A DNA stretch of 20,672 nucleotides from Bacteroidaceae bacterium (GCA_017472905.1 JAFUNW010000171.1:1-20672); one strand, 5' to 3'; shown: positions 1-6,728, numbered from the stretch's first letter. Notes: a model not told the origin generated them from the letters alone. A program made the numbers and translations.

Positions 1-479
1 ACTAACGCAGAACGATGAAACGTGACGACACAAAGAAAAACTTTACTGCATTATCGGGTAATGACTTGGCAACCGTTCTATTTCATTACCTTGCGTTTCT
101 TTGCTGAATTGCCATCGTTACTATTTCTGAGGTTTTCTGTTTAATGCGTTATGGCTCAGTTCAAAACGCAGAAATTCACCTTTTTTGCTCCGAGAACCGT
201 AATTTTTGTAGAAAAAAATAGGATAGTGTGATATAAAACTCTGAAATCTTCTCTCTATAGTCATATAGTAACGTAGTTAGAGTAGTTAAAGGAGTTATCG
301 GCCCTTTGCCCCTAGGAGTTATCGCAGGCAAGCCCGCCAGCCAATAGTCATGCAAAATATGCAAGCAAAACATTTGGCTCTGACTCCTTTGATTCCTGAA
401 AGTTGAGCTTGTGACTGTGAAACTGATGAGGGCTTTGCCCGAACTAAACTTAAATAATAACCTTTAAAACGAAAAGCGT
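1..479. other. Gene-poor region upstream of the VWA gene
   Basis: I see no convincing gene here. A 65-codon minus-strand reading frame (373 down to 176) encodes an ITP-LTT-LTT pattern from three 9-bp units at 273-299 (GTAGTTAGA, GTAGTTAAA, GGAGTTATC on the plus strand). It has no recognisable domain and could be chance or a decayed gene end. The decamer GGAGTTATCG occurs at 291-300 and again at 315-324. I could not place a TAnnTTTG promoter for the following gene with confidence. No tRNA-like fold was noticed. Confidence 0.5.
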
Positions 480-1319
480 ATGATTTTTAATTTCTTTTTC
501 CAGAAAAACAAGAGTGAAGAACCAAAGTTGACAGAACCTAAGAAGTGTGAAGAAAAGGAAGAACCCCAAAAGAAAGAGGGGGATGCTTTCAAAGACGTAG
601 CTCCCAAGGTTGATGGTCGACTCGATATGGTAATTGCTTTCGATACCACCGGTTCGATGGCCGCTTATATCGAAGCCGTTCGGAAAGAAGTTTCTGAGTT
701 GGTTCCCCGTTTATTCAAAACCAATCCGGACTTGCGTATCGGTATTGTGGCTTTCGGAGACTATTGCGACATGAACGATGCACAAACGTTCGGAAATGCT
801 TATCAATGCCTCATGCCTACGGATAATGAAAACGACATTGTGAAGTTTGTTCAAACATCGAAAGATACAAGCGGAGGAGACGGAGATGAATTTTACGAAC
901 TTGTTTTGAAGAAAATCATCGATGAAACTCCTTGGCGCGAAGAGGCCACCAAGGTCATTCTGCTTATCGCCGATGCTTCACCGCATCCGGTGGGATATAC
1001 CTATCGCGATTATGTGGTAGGCAATCAGATTGATTGGCGTGTTGAAGCTCGGAAAGCTGCGGACAAGATGATTAAGATTGATACCGTCACGATAACGGAT
1101 AATCCTTGGTTTAAGGAACTTTCCGCCATGACCAATGGAGTGAGTGCGCCATTCAGCAGCAGCCACAAGACGGCACGTCTGGTGGAAGCGGCAACCATGT
1201 CTCGCGGTTCGGAAATGTCTCGTATGAAGTTCCGGGAAATGGCAGACTCATGCGCCGATGAAGAGATTCGCAATGTCATGGCTTCGTATCGGAAAGAGTG
1301 TGATGGGGAGGTGGATTAA
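480..1319 (+). CDS. VWA-domain (von Willebrand factor A) protein, cytoplasmic
   Basis: The 279-residue product has a charged Lys/Glu-rich N-terminal stretch (residues 11-40) with no cleavable signal peptide or lipobox, then one VWA domain. The metal-binding MIDAS motif is visible as DTTGS at residues 55-59 (D-x-T-x-S form). A Thr near 130 sits before a GGDGDEF segment, and an Asp lies in ADASPHP near 165. This layout resembles the integrin-like VWA domains found beside alpha-kinases and stress proteins, which bind partner proteins through a divalent metal. No kinase, phosphatase or Ter-type partner lies within the window, so its role is unknown. The start at 480 is the first ATG after an in-frame A/T-rich leader with no clear Shine-Dalgarno, normal for this phylum. 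Its TAA overlaps the stop of the convergent vapE-like gene, with no terminator between them. Confidence 0.88.
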   Translation: MIFNFFFQKNKSEEPKLTEPKKCEEKEEPQKKEGDAFKDVAPKVDGRLDMVIAFDTTGSMAAYIEAVRKEVSELVPRLFKTNPDLRIGIVAFGDYCDMNDAQTFGNAYQCLMPTDNENDIVKFVQTSKDTSGGDGDEFYELVLKKIIDETPWREEATKVILLIADASPHPVGYTYRDYVVGNQIDWRVEARKAADKMIKIDTVTITDNPWFKELSAMTNGVSAPFSSSHKTARLVEAATMSRGSEMSRMKFREMADSCADEEIRNVMASYRKECDGEVD

Positions 1320-2794
1320 TTCCTCTTCACCACGCAATAGGTATTTCCATACATAGTGTGCAGCCGCTTGCCGAGTGTGGGGAGCAGCCTGCTGAAAGCA
1401 TGGCATGTACATCCGCGTAGTGCTGTCCGGTTTTCGCGCTGCATGGTGGTGAAAATCTCGGTGGCAGTGAGTTGCACAGCCCCTTTTTCTTGCGGAGAGG
1501 CGAATCGGAAACAGCGGAAGAAAACCTCCTCTTCGGGCGTAGAACGATAGAAATTCCGGTTGTTACGCTCCAAGTCCCGCTCCTCTTGCGAGGTGAGCCA
1601 GTGCCGTTCTCCTCGCATTAATTCTTCTTTTAATTGCGCATACAGTTGGTCGTATTCGATGGGTGTGTTGCAGTCGATGGCGTGTGTCAGTTCCACGCAG
1701 AGGAATCGGCGGCTTCCGGTGCGGTCGCTCAAGAGGTCTCTCCGGTTGCTTGTGCCGATGAAAGAGGCGATTCGTGGCAACTTCCGCGTGTTTCGCTGAT
1801 AGGCTTTTCGCATGTTCAATACCCCCATTTGCATAAGGTTTTTCAGCAGCGGCATTTTCTTGGGCGACAAGCGGTCGAACTCATCGAGGTTGATGAGTCC
1901 GAAGTCGGCCAGTTTCTCTTCACAGCCTTTCACTCCGGCCAGGTCGTAACTCTCGGTGTAGTGTCGGCGCAAAGCAGGTGGAACAATCATTCTGCAAAAG
2001 GTCGATTTTCCCCAACCTTGTCGGGTACTGACCAGGATGGGGGCGAGGCTGTTTGCGCGACTCTCCTGTTCGTATTCTCCTTCTCCGGCTTTCATCCATT
2101 GGCGTGTTGTACCCAACATCCAGCGGTGGAAGCCATTCACCCACAGTCTGTTGTCGGATACGCGGCGAGCCAATTCGTTCACTCGGTCCCGTCCGTCCCA
2201 TTCGGGCAGTTCCTCGAAATATCCGGCAAAGGGATGATAGGTGGGGAGTCTGTCCGACTGAATGTATCGGGCCACATCGCGGTCCCAACAAGCGATTCCG
2301 GCGGCTTGGGCAGCCAGGCAAATGCCGTTCATTTCGCGCCGGCCTACAGGGAGATAGCGAAGCTTCCCGTTTTCACAGGCCTCCCATCGTCTGGCAAACT
2401 CCGTTTCACCGGTCAGGAGGTTGTATCGGAAGGCATAGTTTTCTTCCAGAAATCCACTCAATTCTTGCAACATTGCGGCAAACTTGTTGGCCGCAGGCTC
2501 TTTTTCGACACGCTTTGTCTCTTTTTTCTTTGCAACGTTCTTTTCTGAATAAAGTTCGTGTGCGTACGCGTTCTTTACAGGTTCTTTTTCGGCACTTCCT
2601 TGTTGAACGGGCTGTTCTACATACTCGGATTGCAACTTTTCGGCAATCATCCGTACCAACGAGGCAAATTCCTCGTCCGAAAGTTTCTCGGGAAACGGAT
2701 TTTCCCCTTTCCAAACGGTGGTCGATGCTGATAGGGGATCCGATTTTGTCCGCGAAGTTTCGGGATTGTTTACGATTTGAATGAAAGTAGTCAT
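1316..2794 (-). CDS. VapE-like P-loop ATPase/helicase with DUF3874-type C-terminus
   Basis: The 492-residue protein belongs to the virulence-associated E group of Bacteroidota, related to superfamily 3 helicases of phages, plasmids and satellites. Residues 1-110 are a low-complexity charged region. A conserved entry segment (HPFAGYFEELPEWDGRDRV, 187-205) is typical of VapE proteins. The ATPase core shows a Walker A variant QGWGKST (259-265), Walker B LINLDEFD (300-307), sensor-1 GTSNRRD (347-353) and the arginine-finger segment DRTGSRRF (357-364). The tail (about 420-492, starting EEEVFFRCF) matches the DUF3874 region as I remember it. The BT4734-like primase N-terminus seen in longer relatives is absent, so this is a short form. 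It stands alone, without the DUF4248, HU-like and amidase genes that often accompany it. An array of 10-bp repeats lies about 320 bp upstream. It may have a replication role in a mobile element or be a stranded remnant. Confidence 0.85.
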   Translation of the reverse strand: MTTFIQIVNNPETSRTKSDPLSASTTVWKGENPFPEKLSDEEFASLVRMIAEKLQSEYVEQPVQQGSAEKEPVKNAYAHELYSEKNVAKKKETKRVEKEPAANKFAAMLQELSGFLEENYAFRYNLLTGETEFARRWEACENGKLRYLPVGRREMNGICLAAQAAGIACWDRDVARYIQSDRLPTYHPFAGYFEELPEWDGRDRVNELARRVSDNRLWVNGFHRWMLGTTRQWMKAGEGEYEQESRANSLAPILVSTRQGWGKSTFCRMIVPPALRRHYTESYDLAGVKGCEEKLADFGLINLDEFDRLSPKKMPLLKNLMQMGVLNMRKAYQRNTRKLPRIASFIGTSNRRDLLSDRTGSRRFLCVELTHAIDCNTPIEYDQLYAQLKEELMRGERHWLTSQEERDLERNNRNFYRSTPEEEVFFRCFRFASPQEKGAVQLTATEIFTTMQRENRTALRGCTCHAFSRLLPTLGKRLHTMYGNTYCVVKRN

Positions 2795-2874
2795 ATTGCG
2801 ATTGTTTTAAATTTTAAATTTCTTGTTTTTTAGTTCCTCTTATCATTTTTCGGACAGAGTCCTCAACAACTCGT

Positions 2875-2910
2875 CTGAGCGAAGTTTACGGAGTCGAAGA
2901 ATCTTCGAGG
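2875..2910 (+). repeat. Dispersed repeat, copy 1 (degenerate)
   Basis: It reads CTGAGCGAAGTTTACGGAGT followed by CGAAGAATCTTCGAGG. It shares the CTGAGCG-AGTTTACGGAGTCGAA core with the copies at 3313-3348 and, inverted, 3641-3677, but lacks the leading TTGTCATC. It probably belongs to a small non-autonomous repeat family that I recall as common between genes in Bacteroidales. Confidence 0.6.
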
Positions 2911-2948
2911 TTTATTGACGGTCTCTATACTTTTTTGCTATACTCTTA

Positions 2949-2977
2949 GATCCTTCGGCTTCGCTCAGGATGACAAA
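2949..2977 (-). repeat. Dispersed repeat, copy 2 (short form, inverted)
   Basis: It reads GATCCTTCGGCTTCGCTCAG then GATGACAAA on the plus strand. It is opposite in orientation to copy 1, 39 bp away, and lacks the central CGTAAACTCC block. Copies 1 and 2 could pair through the CTGAGCGAAG/CTTCGCTCAG ends. Confidence 0.65.
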
Positions 2978-3110
2978 GAGTATGAAAAGAGACTGTATGA
3001 GACGCATCATACATAAAACCAAATGCTCCCCCTTTTTTCGCAAGCAAAGTTAAAGCGAATCGTTGGAATAACAAAGGGGGAGAGGGGAGTGAAATGTTAA
3101 ATGACGGAGG

Positions 3111-3170
3111 ATTGTTCTTTGTGGTTCTTTACGGTTCTTAGTGGTTCTTTCTTGTTCTTTGTTGTACTTT
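3111..3170. repeat. Six 10-bp units, phased NNKGTTCTTT array
   Basis: Six consecutive decamers start exactly every 10 bp: ATTGTTCTTT, GTGGTTCTTT, ACGGTTCTTA, GTGGTTCTTT, CTTGTTCTTT and GTTGTACTTT. A stray ACGTTCTTT follows at about 3187-3195. Read on the minus strand, the direction of the vapE-like gene, the unit is AAAGAACCNN. The period is close to one helical turn, so every unit would face the same side of the DNA. This is what iterons or multi-site operators look like. Its place upstream of a helicase gene makes an origin or control site possible, but that is inference. Confidence 0.7.
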
Positions 3171-3312
3171 ACCTGCCCTTTGATTTACGTTCTTTAACCG
3201 GACGCAATATCTGTTAGGTTAAAAAGCTTCCGATTTAACGGAAATTAGCGTGGTTTTCGTCCCGAAATCGGCCGGTATTATTTCTTTTTAACGCTTTTTA
3301 TTATCCAATCTC

Positions 3313-3348
3313 TTGTCATCCTGAGCGGAGTTTACGGAGTCGAAAGAG
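3313..3348 (+). repeat. Dispersed repeat, copy 3
   Basis: It reads TTGTCATCCTGAGCGGAGTT then TACGGAGTCGAAAGAG. This is the fullest plus-oriented copy, and it matches the reverse complement of the copy at 3641-3677 over almost all its length. Confidence 0.7.
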
Positions 3349-3377
3349 CTTTTGTGTAAGCAGGAGTATTTTAGCTG

Positions 3378-3430
3378 TCCCCCTGTTTTAGGGGGACGAG
3401 TGTAGCGAAGCGAAACGGAGGGGGTGGGAG
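3378..3430. repeat. GC-rich hairpin element (GTCCCCCT/AGGGGGAC)
   Basis: A hairpin (GTCCCCCT, loop GTTTT or nearby, AGGGGGAC) is followed by GAGTGTAGCGAAGCGAAACG and GAGGGGGTGGGAG. A partner-like element lies at about 3463-3505 in the opposite orientation, with CTCCCCT-AAGAC-AGGGGAG and GGACAGCTCC. Together they look like a second dispersed intergenic repeat family, distinct from the TCCTGAGCGGAG family. Confidence 0.55.
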
Positions 3431-3553
3431 AGAGTAAGCGCAGTCTTCAATAAGTAAGCGTTAACCCCTCAGTCCTCCGGACAGCTCCCCTAAGACAGGG
3501 GAGCATTTGGGCATACGGTTCTTAAGTCGGCTTGGTTATTTATACTTTTCTTC

Positions 3554-3599
3554 TTGTCATCCTGAGTGTAGCCGCAGGCGAAATCGAAGGATCTTCGAG
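3554..3599 (+). repeat. Dispersed repeat, copy 4 (variant centre)
   Basis: The ends TTGTCATCCTGAG and CGAAGGATCTTCGAG match the family, but the centre reads TGTAGCCGCAGGCGAAAT instead of CGGAGTTTACGGAGT. It faces copy 5 at 3641-3677, so the two can form a stem through TTGTCATCCTGAG and CGAAGGATC. Confidence 0.65.
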
Positions 3600-3640
3600 T
3601 CTCTCAAAAGCATATTGGAGGTTCGTCAGTATCTTTTTTA

Positions 3641-3720
3641 GATCCTTCGACTCCGTAAACTCCGCTCAGGATGACAAACACTTTGCTCAGGATGAACAAA
3701 ACTTGGCTCGGGATGACAAA
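3641..3720 (-). repeat. Dispersed repeat, copy 5, plus two partial copies
   Basis: The full inverted copy is 3641-3677 (GATCCTTCGACTCCGTAAAC then TCCGCTCAGGATGACAA). It is followed by two truncated tail copies, CTTTGCTCAGGATGAACAAA (about 3681-3700) and CTTGGCTCGGGATGACAAA (3702-3720). The partial copies suggest slippage or stepwise growth at one end of the element. Confidence 0.65.
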
Positions 3721-3831
3721 TAATGTGTTGGTTTACAGTATTTTCTAATGAAAGGAGACTTCTTGATTTAATTACTCCGAGTTCGCTTCCATCGATTCGT
3801 ATGCCTCTTCCATCTGCAGCCCACCGGAGGA

Positions 3832-3919
3832 AAATCTGCTGCCCAACAGAAAGAAATCTGCTGCACGGCGGAGCGGAATCTGTTGCACTGCAAAATGAAA
3901 TCTGTTGGGCAGCAGATTT
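3832..3919. repeat. 22-bp tandem array (4 units) within a perfect 21-bp inverted repeat
   Basis: Units start at 3832, 3854, 3876 and 3898, exactly 22 bp apart. Each begins RAATCTGYTG, with variable 3' halves. The array is bounded by a perfect inverted repeat: arm 3830-3850 pairs with 3901-3921, leaving 50 nt between. Unit 4 is itself near-palindromic (AAATCTGTTG ... CAGCAGATTT). The period is not a multiple of three and there is no repeat-spacer structure, so this is neither a coding repeat nor a CRISPR array. It could be a multi-site protein-binding array or a hairpin-forming recombination site. Confidence 0.7.
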
Positions 3920-4131
3920 TCATGTGTCGTTTGCGAAACCACAGGCAGAGGCTGCTTCATACAAAACAGTCTTCTTTCATTGTATTGCTGCTGATTATCA
4001 GTGTGTTTTGTAGGAAACTGAAAATAAAAAAATCTTTTTGTATCCTTTTTAACTCCCTCTCTGTTCTTTATTTTTTCTTCGTGACTTTTTTCATAAATCA
4101 GCCCTTTCAGAGAAGTATTTTCTACGAATTC

Positions 4132-4162
4132 TTTGCATGAATCTATTTTTTATTTACTTTTG
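4132..4162 (+). promoter_or_regulatory. Bacteroides-type promoter for the structured leader/RNA
   Basis: The -7 element TACTTTTG (4155-4162) fits TAnnTTTG exactly. A TTTGC at 4132-4136 lies 18-19 bp upstream, the spacing expected of the -33 element for the primary sigma factor of this phylum. Predicted transcription start is about 4168-4170. This is the best-formed promoter in the left half of the window. Confidence 0.65.
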
Positions 4163-4167
4163 TCCCG

Positions 4168-4408
4168 ACAAAGAATTTGTATTCACTTCAAAACAGAATT
4201 GCCAATGAATTAAACAACGGTCAAAAGACATATTAAAATAAAAAAGCGTTAGCTTTATTCTTGCTATCTGAAATCGCCAAATTGAAGTAGCTGTCAAGAG
4301 TAAAAGTTGATGCTCACGCCTTTGGCGTGGGCTTTTACTCGTATATGACAGCATGGTGTTTGGCGATACCGAGATAGCGTAGACGAAGTTATTAGTCCAC
4401 GTTTTTTT
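4168..4408 (+). ncRNA. Candidate structured RNA or leader with intrinsic terminator
   Basis: From the predicted start near 4168 the transcript would run through a long interrupted stem. Pairs seen: GCTATCT (4263-4269) with AGATAGC (4372-4378); ATCGCCAAA (4273-4281) with TTTGGCGAT (4359-4367); GCTGTCA (4290-4296) with TGACAGC (4346-4352); GAGTAAAAG (4298-4306) with CTTTTACTC (4332-4340); and CACGCC (4315-4320) with GGCGTG (4324-4329), closed by a UUU loop. A second hairpin (CGTAGAC 4378-4384 with GTCCACG 4395-4401, one mismatch) is followed by seven T residues, an intrinsic terminator. It may be a free-standing small RNA of about 240 nt or a terminating leader of the lipoprotein operon that starts at 4466. 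I do not recognise a named family. Confidence 0.55.
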
Positions 4409-4465
4409 ATTGTCTGTATTTGGGGATTGGACTATAACAATTACAAATTTCTTAATAAAAAACGT

Positions 4466-5425
4466 ATGAAAAAAGTAAATTCAATGAAATGGCTGTCCTT
4501 TTTCCTGATGGCTATATTGAGTGTCGGATTTATGGCTTGCAGTGATGATGATGACGATGAAGAATTTAGTCTGATTGGCATGTGGGAATATAGTTATAAC
4601 GGGGGGTACGACCTTTATCTGTTTAATGGTGACGGTACCGGAAAGGGAGCCACATCCGAAGGTGTATTTTGGACATTTAAATACGAACTTAATGCCAAGA
4701 CAATGAAGCTGGTTTATACCAAAGAAAATGAATCGGCAGAAGTATGGAGTATCGAACCCATCTCAAACTCAAGTATTGAAATCGATGGCGAATGGATTCT
4801 TTCCAAAACAGAGAAACAGATTGAGGAGATAGAAGAAAAACCGCAATACGAAGCTGTTGATCTCGGACTCTCAGTTAAATGGGCAACTTGTAATGTAGGA
4901 GCTTCTTCTCCTGAGGAGTTTGGCGATTATTTTGCTTGGGGAGAGACTGAACCCAAAAGTCGTTATCGAGGGTTTACATATAAGTGGGGAGATGATTATA
5001 TGACTAAATATTGTACGGAGAGTGAATATGGTACGGTCGATAACCTGGTAACTCTGTTGCCATCAGATGATGCTGCTACAGTTAATTGGGGTAATGATTG
5101 GAGAATGCCTACATTTGATGAAATCAAAGAATTATTTTCTGAAAAATGTATTATAGAGTGGACAGAAATGAACAATGTAAAAGGTGTAAAAATAATAGGT
5201 CCTAATGGAAATCGTATATTCTTGCCTGCTGCCAGTATTTTATGGGACAATGAAATTTATGATGTATCAGAAGGGTCTTGTTGTTATTGGTCTAGTTCTT
5301 TATGTACTACTTTTGAATTCTGCTTCTGTGATGAAGCTCATTGTATATGGATAGAGGAGGATTATTATACTTATTATGCAACAGATCGTTTTAGAGGACT
5401 TCCTATCCGCCCCGTCACAAAATAA
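4466..5425 (+). CDS. Surface lipoprotein: lipocalin-like domain plus FISUMP domain
   Basis: The product is 319 residues from the ATG at 4466. An in-frame ATG at 4427 would add 13 residues ahead of a complete signal peptide and is unlikely. The signal peptide ends in a lipobox with Cys25 (SVGFMAC), followed by SDDDDDEE, the acidic tract that directs Bacteroidota lipoproteins to the outer face of the outer membrane. Residues about 34-114 form a small beta-rich lipocalin-like domain (IGMWEYSYNGGYDLYLFNGD). After an acidic linker, residues about 128-319 match the Fibrobacter succinogenes major paralogous (FISUMP) domain: AVDLGLSVKWATCNVG, FGDYFAWGETEP, and the ending GLPIRPVTK. The domain's function is not known. 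It is first in a three-gene operon and combines the two domains that the next two genes carry singly. Confidence 0.88.
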   Translation: MKKVNSMKWLSFFLMAILSVGFMACSDDDDDEEFSLIGMWEYSYNGGYDLYLFNGDGTGKGATSEGVFWTFKYELNAKTMKLVYTKENESAEVWSIEPISNSSIEIDGEWILSKTEKQIEEIEEKPQYEAVDLGLSVKWATCNVGASSPEEFGDYFAWGETEPKSRYRGFTYKWGDDYMTKYCTESEYGTVDNLVTLLPSDDAATVNWGNDWRMPTFDEIKELFSEKCIIEWTEMNNVKGVKIIGPNGNRIFLPAASILWDNEIYDVSEGSCCYWSSSLCTTFEFCFCDEAHCIWIEEDYYTYYATDRFRGLPIRPVTK

Positions 5426-5450
5426 TCTATAAACTAAAAAATAATGAATC

Positions 5451-5843
5451 ATGAAAAAAGTAAATACAATGAAATGGCTGTCCTTTTTCCTGATGGCCGT
5501 ATTGAGCGTAGGAATTATGGCTTGCAGTGATGATGATGATGTTGAAGCAGGTAAAATCAGTATTGTCGGAACTTGGACTGATGGCCCTTATACAACCGTA
5601 ACATTTGGAAGTAATGGAGACTATAAATCTGTGAATACCAGTGTTCCGGACATTCCGCAATATCGGACCGGGACATATTCGTATAATGCAAGCCAAAGTC
5701 TTCTTACTGTCAATGTAAAAGCTGTAGCCAATCAAAACGGTGCATATCAAAGAACATATATCGTGCAAACGTTGACAGAATCAACTTTGGTATTATTGCA
5801 TACCGATGGAGAGGTAGAAGGATATTATACACGTAAATATTAA
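5451..5843 (+). CDS. Small lipoprotein with a lipocalin-like domain only
   Basis: The 130-residue lipoprotein has signal peptide and lipobox nearly identical to its upstream neighbour, with Cys25 in GIMAC followed by SDDDDVE, implying surface exposure. The mature part (about 35-130) looks like a lipocalin-like beta-barrel of the kind common in Bacteroidales lipoproteins: IVGTWTDGPYTTVTFGSNGD, then alternating strands to VEGYYTRKY. Ligand and role are unknown. It starts 25 bp after the previous stop and ends 4 bp before the next start, so the three genes are very probably cotranscribed. It corresponds to the N-terminal half of the first lipoprotein, although the two lipocalin-like parts are clearly diverged. 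Confidence 0.83.
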   Translation: MKKVNTMKWLSFFLMAVLSVGIMACSDDDDVEAGKISIVGTWTDGPYTTVTFGSNGDYKSVNTSVPDIPQYRTGTYSYNASQSLLTVNVKAVANQNGAYQRTYIVQTLTESTLVLLHTDGEVEGYYTRKY

Positions 5844-5847
5844 TGTT

Positions 5848-6552
5848 ATGAAAACAAATTCAATGAAATGGCTGTCCTTTTTCTTGATGGCTATATTGAG
5901 TGTCGGATTTATGGCTTGCAGTGATGATGATGACGACAATCCCATAGAAATACCTGACGACAATTCTGAAAATATACAAGAGGAGAGTGATACTATTAAA
6001 GCTGTAGATCTTGGGCTCTCTGTGAAATGGGCAACTCGTAACGTTGGAGCCAATTCTCCCGAAGAGTACGGAGATTACTTCGCTTGGGGAGAGACGGAAC
6101 CCAAAGATGATTACGATTGGGATACTTATAAATGGTATGATGATTCCAATGATGAGATGACTAAATATAATACTGTAGACAATCTTCTCATATTAACTTC
6201 TTCCGATGATGCGGCAACTTCAAAATGGGGGAAAAAGTGGCGAATACCTACAAGAGAGGAAATGGAAGAACTTGTAGCGAATTGCACTAGTACATGGACC
6301 TCTGAAAAAGGAGTAAGTGGTATGCGCTATACAGGTATGAATGGAAATAGTATTTTTTTACCTGCGGCAGGTTCCCGCTTTCGTACAGAAACTCATTATC
6401 TCGGTTCCCAAGCTCTGTATTGGTCTTCTACGTTGCATAATGGCTACGATATTGCTGCGTATGAGCTTTTTTTTAATATTTATGGGTACATTTATGTGTG
6501 GGATACGAATAGCCGCTACGAAGGTCTTCCTATTCGCCCTGTCACCGAATAA
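5848..6552 (+). CDS. Surface lipoprotein with a FISUMP domain only
   Basis: The 234-residue lipoprotein has Cys24 in the lipobox (GFMAC) followed by SDDDDDN, then an Asp/Glu/Asn-rich linker (about 30-50). One FISUMP domain (about 51-234) follows: AVDLGLSVKWATRNVG, GDYFAWGETEP, GKKWRIPTREEMEELV, ALYWSSTLHNG, and the ending GLPIRPVTE. It is closely similar to the C-terminal two thirds of the first lipoprotein, including the final RGLPIRPVT/EGLPIRPVT. DNA of the signal-peptide region (5854-5930) is almost the same as 4478-4555, pointing to recent duplication or gene conversion. It is the last gene of the trio; no clear intrinsic terminator is seen right after it. Confidence 0.87.
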   Translation: MKTNSMKWLSFFLMAILSVGFMACSDDDDDNPIEIPDDNSENIQEESDTIKAVDLGLSVKWATRNVGANSPEEYGDYFAWGETEPKDDYDWDTYKWYDDSNDEMTKYNTVDNLLILTSSDDAATSKWGKKWRIPTREEMEELVANCTSTWTSEKGVSGMRYTGMNGNSIFLPAAGSRFRTETHYLGSQALYWSSTLHNGYDIAAYELFFNIYGYIYVWDTNSRYEGLPIRPVTE

Positions 6553-6648
6553 AATTTGATTCATAAAGAGCCTTTCTGTATTGTCTTAAAGTCTATTTAC
6601 GGTGCAAATATCCGTATTTTATTTAATAGACTATAAAGAGAAAATGCA

Positions 6649-6686
6649 AGAAGAATTGAATCTAACATTCAAGATTCAATTCTTCT
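6649..6686. terminator. Strong hairpin, duplicate of the ugd terminator
   Basis: A perfect 15-bp stem (AGAAGAATTGAATCT, 6649-6663, with its complement 6672-6686) encloses an 8-nt loop. It lies in the left repeat and could stop transcription leaving the lipoprotein operon. Confidence 0.65.
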
Positions 6687-6728
6687 CATCATTATATACA
6701 ATTGAATGAGAGTGATTTTCTCTTATTG

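Larger units (their letters stand above)
2795..4465. other. Repeat-dense intergenic region, no convincing protein gene
   Basis: This 1.67-kb stretch between the divergent vapE-like and lipoprotein genes contains only short reading frames. Those at 3532-3723 and 3723-4013 are translations of repeats and have no plausible domain. What it does hold is described in separate entries: a 10-bp-phased array, several copies of a dispersed repeat, GC-rich hairpins, a 22-bp tandem array, and a promoter-structured RNA-terminator unit. A further inverted pair (CTCCCCCTTT at 3026-3035, AAAGGGGGAG at 3073-3082) is also present. Such a concentration of repeats suggests a recombination or insertion hot spot. 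Confidence 0.7.

Noticed and set aside
1634..2784. Long plus-strand reading frames (304 and 243 codons) opposite the vapE-like gene
   Set aside because: They are shadows of the GC-richer minus-strand gene; no recognisable domain, low-complexity translations, and the minus-strand frame has clear ATPase motifs.
480..2794. TerY-P or alpha-kinase type stress/defence system built on the VWA protein
   Set aside because: No kinase, phosphatase or Ter gene is in the window; the VWA domain alone does not support it.
3832..3919. Possible CRISPR array
   Set aside because: Units are contiguous 22-mers with drifting 3' halves, not conserved repeats separated by unique spacers, and no cas genes are present.
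3532..4013. Two short plus-strand frames (63 and 96 codons)
   Set aside because: They translate the dispersed repeats and the 22-bp array; the 22-bp period shifts frame each unit, so coding is implausible.
4427..4465. Upstream ATG start for the first lipoprotein
   Set aside because: It would place 13 residues before a complete signal peptide; the paralogues begin at the position equivalent to 4466.
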